Positions 55,306-63,427 are shown, counted from the first letter of the stretch. The stretch: DNA of 64,000 nucleotides from Desulfobacteraceae bacterium UBA2245 (GCA_002347265.1 DDYB01000003.1:134681-198680), one strand, 5' to 3'. A program made the numbers and translations. Notes: a model not told the origin generated them from the sequence alone.

Positions 55306-55749
55306 ATGACAAAATTAAAGCTTTTCACAATTGGGTTCACTCAAAAGACAGCCAAAGAATTTTTCACAACAATAAAGCAGGCTGGGATCACAAAAATTAT
55401 TGATATTAGACTTAATAATGTGTCTCAATTGGCTGGTTTTGCGAAAAAAAACGATCTGATCTATTTTCTCAAGGAGCTGTGCTCATGTGATTACCTACAT
55501 AGGCCCCAGTTCGCTCCCACAAAAGAAATCTTAGATGGGTATAAAAAAAAACAAATTGACTGGGATGAGTACGAACATAAATTCAAAGATTTAATGAATA
55601 AAAGAACGATAGAAAACTTAATTCATGAAAAAGAATTAAATAATTCATGTTTGCTTTGCAGTGAACCAACCCCTGATAAGTGCCACCGTCGTCTTGTCGC
55701 AGATTATTTAAAAAATAAATTTAACAATCTTGAAATTAAACATTTATGA
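55306..55749 (+). CDS. DUF488 protein B
   Basis: A 147-residue second DUF488 member, clearly different from its neighbour: LFTIGFTQKTAKEFFTTIKQ, IIDIRLNNVSQLAGFAKKND, YFLKELCSCDY, and the CSEPTPDKCHRRLVADYL signature. It starts 11 bp after DUF488 A. No attC is visible after its stop; a degenerate REP-type element begins 49 bp downstream and may have replaced it. Confidence 0.83.
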   Translation: MTKLKLFTIGFTQKTAKEFFTTIKQAGITKIIDIRLNNVSQLAGFAKKNDLIYFLKELCSCDYLHRPQFAPTKEILDGYKKKQIDWDEYEHKFKDLMNKRTIENLIHEKELNNSCLLCSEPTPDKCHRRLVADYLKNKFNNLEIKHL

Positions 55750-55797
55750 TTAAATTGTGTCTAAAAAACAACGGGAAAACAACGGGGTCAGGAAAAC

Positions 55798-56272
55798 AAC
55801 GGGGTCAGGTCTTCATTCTTGACAGTATGATGCGAGCGTGGTTTAAAATCGGACATTCAAGCAACCACGCATAAAATGAACGGAACGGCCATGGCTCGTC
55901 CTCTGAGAATTATTTATCCCGGCGCGGTTTATCACATAACCTCGAGGGGCAATGAACGCAAAGCGGTATTCAAAAGAGATATTTGCGGGACGTCCTTAAG
56001 CAACTCAATAACTTGCACTATTTTCCGGCTTTGGAGGCGTTTTCGGGGAAGACGGAATGATGTGCCGGAACGTTAAAATATATCTCAGTCAGCGGCTGAC
56101 GGATGAAAAGCTTAAAGATATCGGAGGACGTTTTGGGATTGGGGAATCCGGGGTATCGCAGGTCTGCAGGCGCGTTAAGTTCAAAATGAAAAATGATAAA
56201 GAGCTCGCAAAAAACATTTCGGCAGTGGAAAAGAAACTGATTGCGTCAAGAATGAAGACCTGACCCCCCGTT
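55798..56272 (+). mobile_element. degenerate REP-type transposase element with inverted ends
   Basis: The left end AACGGGGTCAGGTCTTCATT (55798-55817, extending to 55823) is the reverse complement of the right end (56245-56272) apart from two extra bases. The copies enclose the RAYT remnant. Two further partial copies of AAAACAACGGGGTCAGG lie just before the left end (about 55770-55797), so this edge has been reworked more than once. Confidence 0.7.
55876..56263 (+). pseudogene. REP-associated tyrosine transposase remnant
   Basis: MARPLRIIYPGAVYHITSRG and NERKAVFKRD (from 55891) are the N-terminus of a Y1/REP transposase. After a jump the end of the same kind of protein appears in another frame, VKIYLSQRLTDEKLKDIGGR, FGIGESGVSQVCRRVKFKMK, to 56263. 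The catalytic HUH and tyrosine segments are missing. The gene is dead. Confidence 0.75.
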
Positions 56273-56357
56273 TCTTACATGATTGTTTTTTAGAAAAACG
56301 ATATGTGTTATTGTCATATCAGTATGTAGTTTTACATTGTTTGTGGAGGATTATCTG

Positions 56358-56813
56358 ATGGCGCTTACAACTTGTCCCGATTGTGGGAAAAAGGTTTCAA
56401 CTCTTGCCACCTTTTGCCCAAATTGTGGTCGCCCAATGAAATCTGAATTGCCTGCCAATGAACCAGACATCATAGCAGAGATCGCTAAAGGCGAGCGTGT
56501 AGTATGCCCGGACGAAAGTTGCACCGGCACAATTAGAACGAATGGCAAGTGTCGAACCTGTGGGAAGCATTACTCCTGGATTAAAGATGAAGAAAGGCCA
56601 TCCCAGCTCAAGTGCCCCGAATGTGGTTCAACACAAATAACAGCACAGAAAAGTGGATTCGGCCTTGGCAAGGCTGCAGTTGGTGGTCTTTTGCTTGGTC
56701 CCGTCGGGTTGTTAGGTGGGGTTATCGGATCGGGAAAGATCAAAGTGACATGTGTCTCTTGCGGGCATTCCTGGAGGGCGGGTGGTGAATTCAAATTGAA
56801 GCGCACCAGTTAA
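56358..56813 (+). CDS. zinc-ribbon protein with glycine-rich hydrophobic segment
   Basis: A 151-residue protein from ATG 56358 (GGAGG upstream). The first zinc ribbon is CPDCGKKVSTLATFCPNCGR, then CPDESCTG...CRTCGKHY and CPECGSTQ...CVSCGHSW pairs. Between the last two lies a glycine-rich hydrophobic stretch (GLGKAAVGGLLLGPVGLLGG) that could insert in a membrane or act as a glycine zipper. The function is unknown. It is placed between mobile elements and has no attC. Confidence 0.75.
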   Translation: MALTTCPDCGKKVSTLATFCPNCGRPMKSELPANEPDIIAEIAKGERVVCPDESCTGTIRTNGKCRTCGKHYSWIKDEERPSQLKCPECGSTQITAQKSGFGLGKAAVGGLLLGPVGLLGGVIGSGKIKVTCVSCGHSWRAGGEFKLKRTS

Positions 56814-56859
56814 TATAGATGAAGACATGTTGTGGTCAAGTAAAAACGGACACCCTCGG

Positions 56860-57732
56860 TTAAGCCACCTTCACCCATTGTTGCCTTTCGTATTCCATTG
56901 GACTGACGTAGCCCAGTGATGAGTGCGAGCGATACACGTTATAGAAGGTTATGTACTCCAGAATCTCCCTTTTGGCCTCGTTGCGGGTAACGAAGCGAAA
57001 GTCGGCCAGGTGCTCGGATTTGAGACTGCCAAAGAACCTTTCGGTCGGGGCATTGTCCCAACAGTTGCCCTTACGACTCATGCTCGCGATCATCTCATAC
57101 TGCTCCAACTGCCTCTGATACCTTTCACAGGCATACTGGCTACCTCGGTCACTGTGATGCAGCAATCCCTCAGCCGGCTTGCGGCGCCAATAGGCCATCG
57201 CCAGGGCGTCGATGACCAGTTTCACCTTCATCTGCGCGTCCATCGCCCAGCCAATGATCTGACGAGAAAAAAGGTCCATGACCACCGCCAGAAACAGCCA
57301 GCCCTCAAGCGTCCAAACGTACGTTATGTCGGTAGTCCACACCCGGTTGGGAGTATCCACTTCGAATTGCCGATCAAGGCGGTTGGGGGCCACCGGGTGC
57401 TTGTGATTGCTGTCGGTGGTCACCCTGTAGCGCCTCGGCGTTTTGGCCTTGAGCCCAAGCCTGCGCATCAGACTGCGGACCTTGTACCGGCCGACATCGT
57501 AACCAGCTTGCTCCAAACCCTTGACCATACGACGAGATCCGTAAGTTCCCTTCGAGATCTGGAAGATCTTTTTGGCCCTGGCCTCAAGGGCCGCATGCTC
57601 GGGGTTCGGACTCAGCGGCCGATGACGATAGCGCTCGTAGTCATAAAAACCACTCCGGCTTACCTGCAGCACCTTGCACATCAAGGTAACTGGATAGGCC
57701 TTCTTATACCGCCGGATAAAGTCGAACCTCAA
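56860..57732 (-). CDS. IS3 transposase OrfB (DDE integrase domain)
   Basis: The integrase core has VWTTDITYVWTLEGWLFLAV, the second aspartate in LHHSDRGSQY, and the glutamate in CWDNAPTERFFGSLKSEHL, followed by YNVYRSHSSLGYVSPMEYE. It is in the -1 frame relative to OrfA and is probably made as a fusion by slippage on a run of seven As (57762-57768, read on the minus strand). It appears complete. Confidence 0.92.
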   Translation of the reverse strand: MRFDFIRRYKKAYPVTLMCKVLQVSRSGFYDYERYRHRPLSPNPEHAALEARAKKIFQISKGTYGSRRMVKGLEQAGYDVGRYKVRSLMRRLGLKAKTPRRYRVTTDSNHKHPVAPNRLDRQFEVDTPNRVWTTDITYVWTLEGWLFLAVVMDLFSRQIIGWAMDAQMKVKLVIDALAMAYWRRKPAEGLLHHSDRGSQYACERYQRQLEQYEMIASMSRKGNCWDNAPTERFFGSLKSEHLADFRFVTRNEAKREILEYITFYNVYRSHSSLGYVSPMEYERQQWVKVA

Positions 57733-58028
57733 CTCGACTCTTTCGCAAAGAAGGCCGCTGCTTTTTTTAAGATTTCACGCTCCATCCGCAGCCGCTGGTT
57801 CTCCTTTTTTAATCGACGATTTTCCTCTTCCAACTCTCGGCGAAGCTTGCCAGGCCCATCCGGCTCCTGCTCCTCACGATGCTGACGCACCCAGCGTGAC
57901 ACGTTCGCGCAGGCAATCCCGAGCCGCCGGCCAGCCTCCTGGCAACTGTAGCCATGCTCCACTACCAGCTTGATAGCATCCTGCTTGAACTCTTTGGTGT
58001 AGTTCGACCTCGCACTCTTTTCGGACAT
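57729..58028 (-). CDS. IS3 transposase OrfA (helix-turn-helix, leucine zipper)
   Basis: A 99-residue protein with an N-terminal HTH (YTKEFKQDAIKLVVEHGYSC, GRRLGIACANVSRWVRQHRE) and a coiled coil (LRRELEEENRRLKKENQRLR). It ends just after the A-rich slip site used to reach OrfB. Confidence 0.9.
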   Translation of the reverse strand: MSEKSARSNYTKEFKQDAIKLVVEHGYSCQEAGRRLGIACANVSRWVRQHREEQEPDGPGKLRRELEEENRRLKKENQRLRMEREILKKAAAFFAKESS

Positions 58029-58153
58029 CTGACACCTCGCTTTCGTTTTCCTGTCTCTTAGCAGGGTGTCCGTTGAAATTAAGCCACATCAACATGACAG
58101 GATTTCTGGTAGTGTAGGAAGAGCCACCAACCTCATACCAGAAGGAGCCTGTC

Positions 58154-59149
58154 ATGTCTTATATTCATCTTACAGAAAATGAGAGATATGTCATTAGCCA
58201 TTTAAGTGTTGCCGGTTTTAGTTTTCGGGAGATTGCCCGGAGAATCAACCGGCACCATACGACGGTCTGTCGTGAACTCAAACGAAACGGGCCTGAATAT
58301 GATTGCACCGTTTATTGGTATGACTGGACTCATCCCCGAGCCTTAGAGCGCCGACATAAAGCACGGCATCATCGCCGTCAGTCCAATCATTGTATAGTCA
58401 GATATGTAATCCATAAACTAAGACAGGATTGGTCTCCCGAAATAATTGCAGAAAGACTGAAAATCGACTATCCAGATGATGATACAATGCGTGTTAGCCA
58501 TGAGACCATTTATCGGTGGATCTATTTAGATGCAAGCGCAGGAGGCACGCTTTATCACCACTTACGGCGCAAACGGAAAAAACGCCGCAGGCAAAAAAGA
58601 TACGGTTCTGGAAGGCGATTTATCCCAGGCCGTGTCGGCATCTCGCAGCGCCCTGCCATCGTAGAGACCCGTGAGCGATTTGGCGACTGGGAAGGCGATA
58701 CAATTGAAGGCAAAAAGAGCACCGGATATATGGCAACCCATGTTGAACGCAAGAGTCGGTATTTGATGGCCGCCAAACTTTCGGATAAAAAAGCAGAGTC
58801 GCTCACTTCAAAAAGCATAAAGGCCTTTTGGCATATTCCCAAAAGGCTGCGAAAAACATTGACCGTTGACAATGGTAAAGAATTTGCTCGTTTTAAAACT
58901 CTGGAAGAGAAAACCGGATTAACCGTTTATTTCGCCGATCCGTATTCGGCTTGGCAACGCGGAACCAATGAAAACACAAACGGTCTTCTTCGGCAGTATT
59001 TCCCGAAAGGAACCGATTTCCATCATATCACTGAAGAAGACCTTGCGGTCGCTGTCAAAAAGCTTAATCATCGACCGAGAAAATGCCTAGGCTACCGGTC
59101 TCCCCATCAGGTCTTCTGGAATAGACAGACTGGTGCACTTGCAATTTGA
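58154..59149 (+). CDS. IS30-family transposase
   Basis: A 331-residue protein with the N-terminal HTH (SYIHLTENERYVISHLSVAG, FREIARRINRHHTTVCRELK) and the DDE core (FGDWEGDTIEGKKSTGYMAT, LTVDNGKEFARF, RGTNENTNGLLRQYFPKGTD). It appears intact. The element ends are unclear; just upstream is an inverted repeat GACAGG...CCTGTC with TTCTGGTA/TACCAGAA (58096-58152). It abuts the right end of the IS3 element. Confidence 0.92.
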   Translation: MSYIHLTENERYVISHLSVAGFSFREIARRINRHHTTVCRELKRNGPEYDCTVYWYDWTHPRALERRHKARHHRRQSNHCIVRYVIHKLRQDWSPEIIAERLKIDYPDDDTMRVSHETIYRWIYLDASAGGTLYHHLRRKRKKRRRQKRYGSGRRFIPGRVGISQRPAIVETRERFGDWEGDTIEGKKSTGYMATHVERKSRYLMAAKLSDKKAESLTSKSIKAFWHIPKRLRKTLTVDNGKEFARFKTLEEKTGLTVYFADPYSAWQRGTNENTNGLLRQYFPKGTDFHHITEEDLAVAVKKLNHRPRKCLGYRSPHQVFWNRQTGALAI

Positions 59150-59176
59150 ATTCACCTCCCCCATCAGGGGAAAATA

Positions 59177-60256
59177 GGGACGTACATAAAAGTATAAATT
59201 GACAAAGGCCATCGAATTGTTTACGGAAAGCTATGCCGAGAAAAGCGAGGATAGATGCGCCTGGGGCGCTGCACCATGTCATTGTGCGGGGCATTGAGCG
59301 CCGGAAGATTTTTTTGGATGATGCGGACCGGGATCGGTTTGTCGAACGGCTTTCCGTTGTCATCGATGAAACGCAAACGGCCTGTTTTGCCTGGGCGCTG
59401 ATTCCGAATCATTTTCACCTGCTGCTCAGGACGGGGAATGAGGGCGTTTCCCGTGTCATGCAGCGTCTTTTAACGGGATATGCGGTTACCTTTAACAGAC
59501 GCCATCGCCGGCAGGGACATCTGTTTCAAAATCGTTACAAATCCATTCTGTGCCAGGAAGACACCTATTTGCTCGAGCTGGTAAGGTACATCCATCTCAA
59601 TCCGTTGCGGGCCGGCATTGTGAAGAGTCTAAGTGAGCTGGAGAAGTATCCTTATTGCGGATACCGGTCGTTTTTCAAAACCGGGGAACGCCCGTGGCAG
59701 AATACGGGATACGTTCTGAAACAATTCGGCCCCACCCTTTCGACATCCCGCAGGAGACTTCGGGAATTCATGGAAAAAGGCATTGCCCAAGGTCGGCGGG
59801 ACGATCTGGTCGGCGGAGGCTTGATCAGAAGCGCCGGCGGGTGGGCTGCTGTTCAGTCGCTTCGAAAGGCGGGAATTTTTCAGAAGAACGACGAGCGGAT
59901 CTTGGGGGACGGCGGTTTCGTGGAAAGGGTCTTGTCCCGTGCAAATGAAGATCTGGATCGCCGTTGCCGAATACGTGCGCAGGGGTTGACGTTCGAATCG
60001 ATTTTGGATCGGGTGAAGGAACTGACATCGGTTGACCCGGAGCTGATTCTTTCGAAAGACCGCCGAAGGAAAACCGTCCGGGCGCGCAGCCTGGCATGCT
60101 GCCTTGCGGCCGAAGAACTGGGTCTGACGCAGCCGGAGATCGGTCTGAAGCTGGTCATGACTCAAGCGGCGGTGAGCATTGCAATACGACGCGGCAAATA
60201 ATTCGCTCTGGAATTGGAGCGTCGCTCAGAGTAATTTATATTTTTATGTACGACCC
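59177..60256 (+). mobile_element. REP-type transposase element with 24-bp inverted ends
   Basis: GGGACGTACATAAAAGTATAAATT (59177-59200, given here as positions) is matched by the reverse complement of 60233-60256 with two mismatches. The ends enclose one intact transposase gene with 32-56 bp on either side. Confidence 0.75.
59233..60201 (+). CDS. REP-associated tyrosine transposase with DnaA-like C-terminal domain
   Basis: The Y1 domain starts MPRKARIDAPGALHHVIVRG and has the metal motif IPNHFHLLL and the tyrosine region of DTYLLELVRYIHLNPLRAGI. The last 70 residues (FESILDRVKELTSVDPELIL ... RARSLACCLAAEELGLTQPE) look like DnaA domain IV, a duplex-DNA-binding HTH. At 322 residues it is intact. 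Confidence 0.88.
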   Translation: MPRKARIDAPGALHHVIVRGIERRKIFLDDADRDRFVERLSVVIDETQTACFAWALIPNHFHLLLRTGNEGVSRVMQRLLTGYAVTFNRRHRRQGHLFQNRYKSILCQEDTYLLELVRYIHLNPLRAGIVKSLSELEKYPYCGYRSFFKTGERPWQNTGYVLKQFGPTLSTSRRRLREFMEKGIAQGRRDDLVGGGLIRSAGGWAAVQSLRKAGIFQKNDERILGDGGFVERVLSRANEDLDRRCRIRAQGLTFESILDRVKELTSVDPELILSKDRRRKTVRARSLACCLAAEELGLTQPEIGLKLVMTQAAVSIAIRRGK

Positions 60257-60279
60257 TCGACGCCATCAATCCCGCGCCT

Positions 60280-60329
60280 GTTGGCTCCATTGCGGCGATC
60301 ACCAAATGGCGCTATAACACCGATCATTA
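60280..60329 (+). repeat. two 25-bp tandem repeat units, locus A
   Basis: Units at 60280-60304 and 60305-60329 share the pattern xxTGGCkCyA ... CGATCAyyA. Three further units occur at 63191-63265, and both arrays are preceded by CAATCCCGCGCC. Confidence 0.7.
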
Positions 60330-60425
60330 CCAGCATGTCTGCGTCATGCCGCGACTCTATCATCCCCGCAGCTCATCCGGCAGACGTTGGGCGGCATTTT
60401 CAACATATTCAACAAGGAGCCTCCG

Positions 60426-61304
60426 ATGGCAAGAAAATTGTTTACAACAGGAATCGTATTCTGTCTTGTGCTTATAGGCATTCAAGCTGCAGGCGCAACC
60501 TTTGAGAATGAAAGGCTGGTAATTCGAGATATTTCAGGAAATATGTCCCCAGAAAAGTTTGAGAAACTTGTCAACGAAACCGATTCAACTCTCACGAAAA
60601 TTCTCCGGTTTTGGTCAACCGATCTGAGGATTAGCCAGTTCGGAAAAATTATTGTTGAGTTCGATGACGCGGGCATCAGGGCGAATTACTCTTTCTTCTT
60701 TTTCAGAAATGAGAAGGGCCGAAGAGTGAGAGTCGTAAAGGTCTCCGGTGGAGATGGGTATCCTCATCAACTGGCGCACAAATTAACGAGCGCCTTATTC
60801 CCCAATCCTGACAAACTGATTCGTAACATGATGGGTGAAGCATCGGAAATGCGTTTTGGCAATTCGCTGTCTTTCCCTATGTGCGGATTTGATAAAGACT
60901 GTTGGAGCGCGGCACTTTTACAAGTTGGTTTTTATATTCCTTTAACAAAAATCGGTTCAGACCACAGCGACTGGGGTATGGAAATCAATAACAATGTACC
61001 CAAGGTGAAAGACCGAGCCAAACAGCATGCTTCCTATGTTGAGGCCGGTTCCTTCGGCGACTTCTTGATTAACACGTATGGCGTAGAGCGGATGAAACAA
61101 TTTAATCTCCTGTCAAGAAACAAGCCTCGTCCCTGGTCAGAGGTATTTGGTCTCCCTCTGGAGCAATTGGAGGCCAAGTGGCTTGAAACCGTTCGATTTA
61201 GATCCCGAGGAAAAGAGGAAGAAATAGCCGCTCTGATCAAATTGCTGAAGGATAATCCCGACACCGCATGTTTCTCGGCACAAAACCTAATCAAGGAAAA
61301 ATAA
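60426..61304 (+). CDS. secreted peptidase-MA-like protein with degenerate active site
   Basis: A 292-residue protein from ATG 60426 (AAGGAG upstream). A signal peptide (FTTGIVFCLVLIGIQAAGA) is followed by a domain like the gluzincin MA-family peptidases. The zinc motif expected as HExxH reads HQLAH (in GYPHQLAHKLTSALF), so the general base glutamate is replaced by glutamine. The later helices (YVEAGSFGDFLINTYGVERM, VFGLPLEQLEAKWLETVRF) match the tail of that fold. It is probably a catalytically dead relative with a binding role; its cargo is unknown. Confidence 0.65.
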   Translation: MARKLFTTGIVFCLVLIGIQAAGATFENERLVIRDISGNMSPEKFEKLVNETDSTLTKILRFWSTDLRISQFGKIIVEFDDAGIRANYSFFFFRNEKGRRVRVVKVSGGDGYPHQLAHKLTSALFPNPDKLIRNMMGEASEMRFGNSLSFPMCGFDKDCWSAALLQVGFYIPLTKIGSDHSDWGMEINNNVPKVKDRAKQHASYVEAGSFGDFLINTYGVERMKQFNLLSRNKPRPWSEVFGLPLEQLEAKWLETVRFRSRGKEEEIAALIKLLKDNPDTACFSAQNLIKEK

Positions 61305-61370
61305 AGCAGCCCCTCCCCCTTGAGGGCGCAGGAGAATGGAGCACCTCCAGGACGGGCATTGATATAGTGT

Positions 61371-61396
61371 CATGAATCATTCCGGAAACATGAGGC
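61371..61396 (+). repeat. 26-bp direct repeat, copy 1 (downstream of the DUF4143 ATPase)
   Basis: Matches 62971-62996 at 23 of 26 positions; both begin CATGAATCATT and end AACATGAGGC. The preceding GGACGG..ATTGA sequence is also similar in both and in 63957-63979 at the right edge. Confidence 0.65.
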
Positions 61397-61441
61397 ACTT
61401 GGCGGCGGTCCGATGAACGAGGGCGTCCTCGGTGTAAGCCA

Positions 61442-62689
61442 TCAGTTTGTCTCCCAGAGGCTGGATATGGGCACGGCGTACAGATTGTTTCCAAAACCCA
61501 CCATAGCCTCACCGTCATAGAGCACCACTCCAGCGGCAAAGTTTTTTTGTGCTGCCTCTTGAAGTTTGCGCAGTCCTTTGAAGTCACTGCTAGTTACCGT
61601 CGAAGCAGCCTTTACCTCTACTCCGGCCACGCGGGATTCCGATTCCAGCACCACATCTACTTCCACCTGATCCTTGTCGCGGAAGTGATTGAAAACAATC
61701 GCCTCTTCCTGCCAGCTTGCCAATCGTCGAAGCTCCTGATACACGAATGTTTCCAGAAGCCGTCCGAAGAGGGCGCGATCTTCCCATAACGAATCCACGT
61801 TCAAGCCCAGCAACGCGCAGGCCAAGCCGGTGTCCCCGATATGCAGCTTGGGCGTCTTGATCAGCCGCTTCATCCGGTTGCTGTGCCAGGGCGGCAATTC
61901 ATCCAGCAGAAAGATCCGCGACAGCAGCGTCAGGTATTCGCGTATGGTCTGACGGCTGATCTGAAACGGGGCAGCAAGCTCGGATACATTCACCAGACTT
62001 GCCGTTTGACCAGCGGACATCGCCAGGAGGCGCGGCAACGCATCCAGCGCGCTAATGCGTGCCAGATCCCGGATATCGCGCTGAATCAACGTATCGGCAT
62101 AATCCCGATACCAGGCCGCCCGCCGGCGTTGGCTGGCGCGTGCCAGCGCGGCTGGATAACCGCCGTTCACAACCCGTTCCGCCAAGGCTCTTCCCTGACG
62201 TTGCGCAATTGACCCGGCCTTGAAGTTGCCGAGAAACAGTCTTGATAAAAAACTGGACTCCTTCCCGCCCAACTCCGCTTGCGATAACGGATGCAGCCGC
62301 AGGATTTCCATCCGGCCAGCCAGCGAATCCGCCAGTTTGGGTACCAGCAGTACATTTGCCGATCCCGTCAGGATGAACCGGCCGGGCACTCGCCGGGCAT
62401 CCACCTCCGTCTTCAAAGAGGTGAACAACCCCGGCACGCGTTGCACTTCGTCCAACACGACCCGTTCCGGCAGGTCAGCCATATAGCCAACCGGATCAGC
62501 CTGCGCCGCAGCCCGCTGCACATCGTCGTCGAAGGTAAAATAGGCAATCCCCTTTTCATCTCCGATCAACCGGGCCAGCGTAGTCTTTCCGCACTGACGC
62601 GGCCCGTGGATCAGCACCACCGGCGAATCCGCCAGCGCCTCCATGATGCGCGACCGAAGATAGCGGGGATATATAACACTTTCACTCAT
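61442..62689 (-). CDS. AAA ATPase with DUF4143 domain
   Basis: A 415-residue protein. Walker A is GPRQCGKTT (residues 29-37), Walker B is RVVLDEVQRVPGL, and the sensor segment is RFILTGSANVLLV. The C-terminal DUF4143 domain follows (LHIGDTGLACALLGLNVDSL, GRLLETFVYQELRRLASWQE, FNHFRDKDQVEVDVVLESES, GVEVKAASTVTSSDF). The D-x-D...E-x-K pattern at the end recalls a nuclease-like fold. These ATPases are widespread and uncharacterised. Four 22-bp-phased repeats lie 24-111 bp upstream of its start. Confidence 0.9.
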   Translation of the reverse strand: MSESVIYPRYLRSRIMEALADSPVVLIHGPRQCGKTTLARLIGDEKGIAYFTFDDDVQRAAAQADPVGYMADLPERVVLDEVQRVPGLFTSLKTEVDARRVPGRFILTGSANVLLVPKLADSLAGRMEILRLHPLSQAELGGKESSFLSRLFLGNFKAGSIAQRQGRALAERVVNGGYPAALARASQRRRAAWYRDYADTLIQRDIRDLARISALDALPRLLAMSAGQTASLVNVSELAAPFQISRQTIREYLTLLSRIFLLDELPPWHSNRMKRLIKTPKLHIGDTGLACALLGLNVDSLWEDRALFGRLLETFVYQELRRLASWQEEAIVFNHFRDKDQVEVDVVLESESRVAGVEVKAASTVTSSDFKGLRKLQEAAQKNFAAGVVLYDGEAMVGFGNNLYAVPISSLWETN

Positions 62690-62712
62690 AGCTGTTACCC
62701 ATACGCCCAGCG

Positions 62713-62800
62713 TCGTCTAATTGCAAGCTTTTGATCGTCCAATTGTAAATAAACTATCGTCCAATTGTCGGTTTAGGATCGTCCAATTGTAAATTATTTC
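62713..62800 (-). repeat. four direct repeats with exact 22-bp period upstream of the DUF4143 ATPase
   Basis: TCGTCCAATTGT occurs at 62735, 62757 and 62779, and the variant TCGTCTAATTGC at 62713; every copy begins exactly 22 bp after the previous one. The conserved core is 11-12 bp, the rest of each unit is A/T-rich and variable, and the last unit would end at 62800. Two helical turns of spacing on the promoter side of the gene suggest a cooperative operator. Confidence 0.75.
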
Positions 62801-63190
62801 CGCAAACCTCGTACCGCCGCCGGAACGTTCACCCATTACTGCTCCCGGGCCGGTTCCTGCTCCGGTTACTCGGCGATCGTCCGCTAAATGAGGGTGTCCG
62901 GTATATCCTGAAATTGGCGTCACACCGTCATATAGGGTGACCAAGGACGGGTGACCAGGGACGGTATTGACATGAATCATTTCAGGAACATGAGGCCCAT
63001 GCCCTTACGATTTTTTTGCCCTGATTGACCCTTTGTTTTGAAATGCAATGCGCTTCATGAAAATTTTGCGGCTCCCGGTTCTGCAACAACAATGCGGCGC
63101 GAGGCTTCCGCAGAGTCAATTAACGAATTTCGCTGATTGATGACTGGAATGGCAATCAACATATCAATAACCTACCCCAATCCCGCGCCA
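62801..63190. other. gene-free stretch with repeats
   Basis: About 390 bp without a supported gene. It holds GTGACCAAGGACGG/GTGACCAGGGACGG as a tandem pair (about 62937-62964), the 26-bp repeat copy 2 (62971-62996), and the CAATCCCGCGCC lead to the 25-bp array. Confidence 0.5.
62971..62996 (+). repeat. 26-bp direct repeat, copy 2 (upstream of the DUF4143 ATPase)
   Basis: Copy of 61371-61396 with three mismatches, in the same orientation. The pair brackets the ATPase gene and its 22-bp array over 1.6 kb. Confidence 0.65.
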
Positions 63191-63265
63191 GTTGGCTCCA
63201 ATACACCGATCATGAAGCGGCCTCATTGCGGCGATCACCAAATGGCTCCATTGCACCGATCATTA
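63191..63265 (+). repeat. three 25-bp tandem repeat units, locus B
   Basis: Units start at 63191, 63216 and 63241, each exactly 25 bp. They share GGCTCCA/GGCCTCA then TTGC or ATAC, and CGATCA near the end. The first and third resemble each other most; the second is closest to the first unit of locus A (60280-60304). Confidence 0.72.
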
Positions 63266-63427
63266 ACATTGTCTCGACATGTCATTTGGCTGTCAAACCA
63301 TAAAACAAAGAAAACGCATGAATATGCGTCCAGGATGGCAAGAGCGATATCTTGAATCCAGAGTTGAAATTCCAGCGCGGATACGGTACCTTTCTTTTTG
63401 AAAAGCATCAACAGAAGGTAGGCCAAC

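Larger units (their letters stand above)
56831..58088 (-). mobile_element. IS3-family insertion sequence
   Basis: The ends TGTGG...AACGGACACCCT (56831-56856) and the complement of AGGGTGTCCGTT...CCACA (58063-58088) match at the outer five and inner twelve bases. They enclose orfA and orfB with a frameshift window. The total is 1258 bp, normal for IS3. No target duplication is obvious by eye. Confidence 0.85.

Noticed and set aside
60305..60392. GTTGGGC at 60386-60392 with an upstream CTATAAC as a third attC site
   Set aside because: The core fits GTTRRRY, but the arms between the two do not pair beyond a few bases and the CTATAAC overlaps the 25-bp tandem repeat.
62713..63265. 22-bp and 25-bp repeat arrays as CRISPR arrays
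   Set aside because: Units are contiguous or have only about 10 bp between short cores, there are no unique 30-bp spacers, and no cas gene is in the window.
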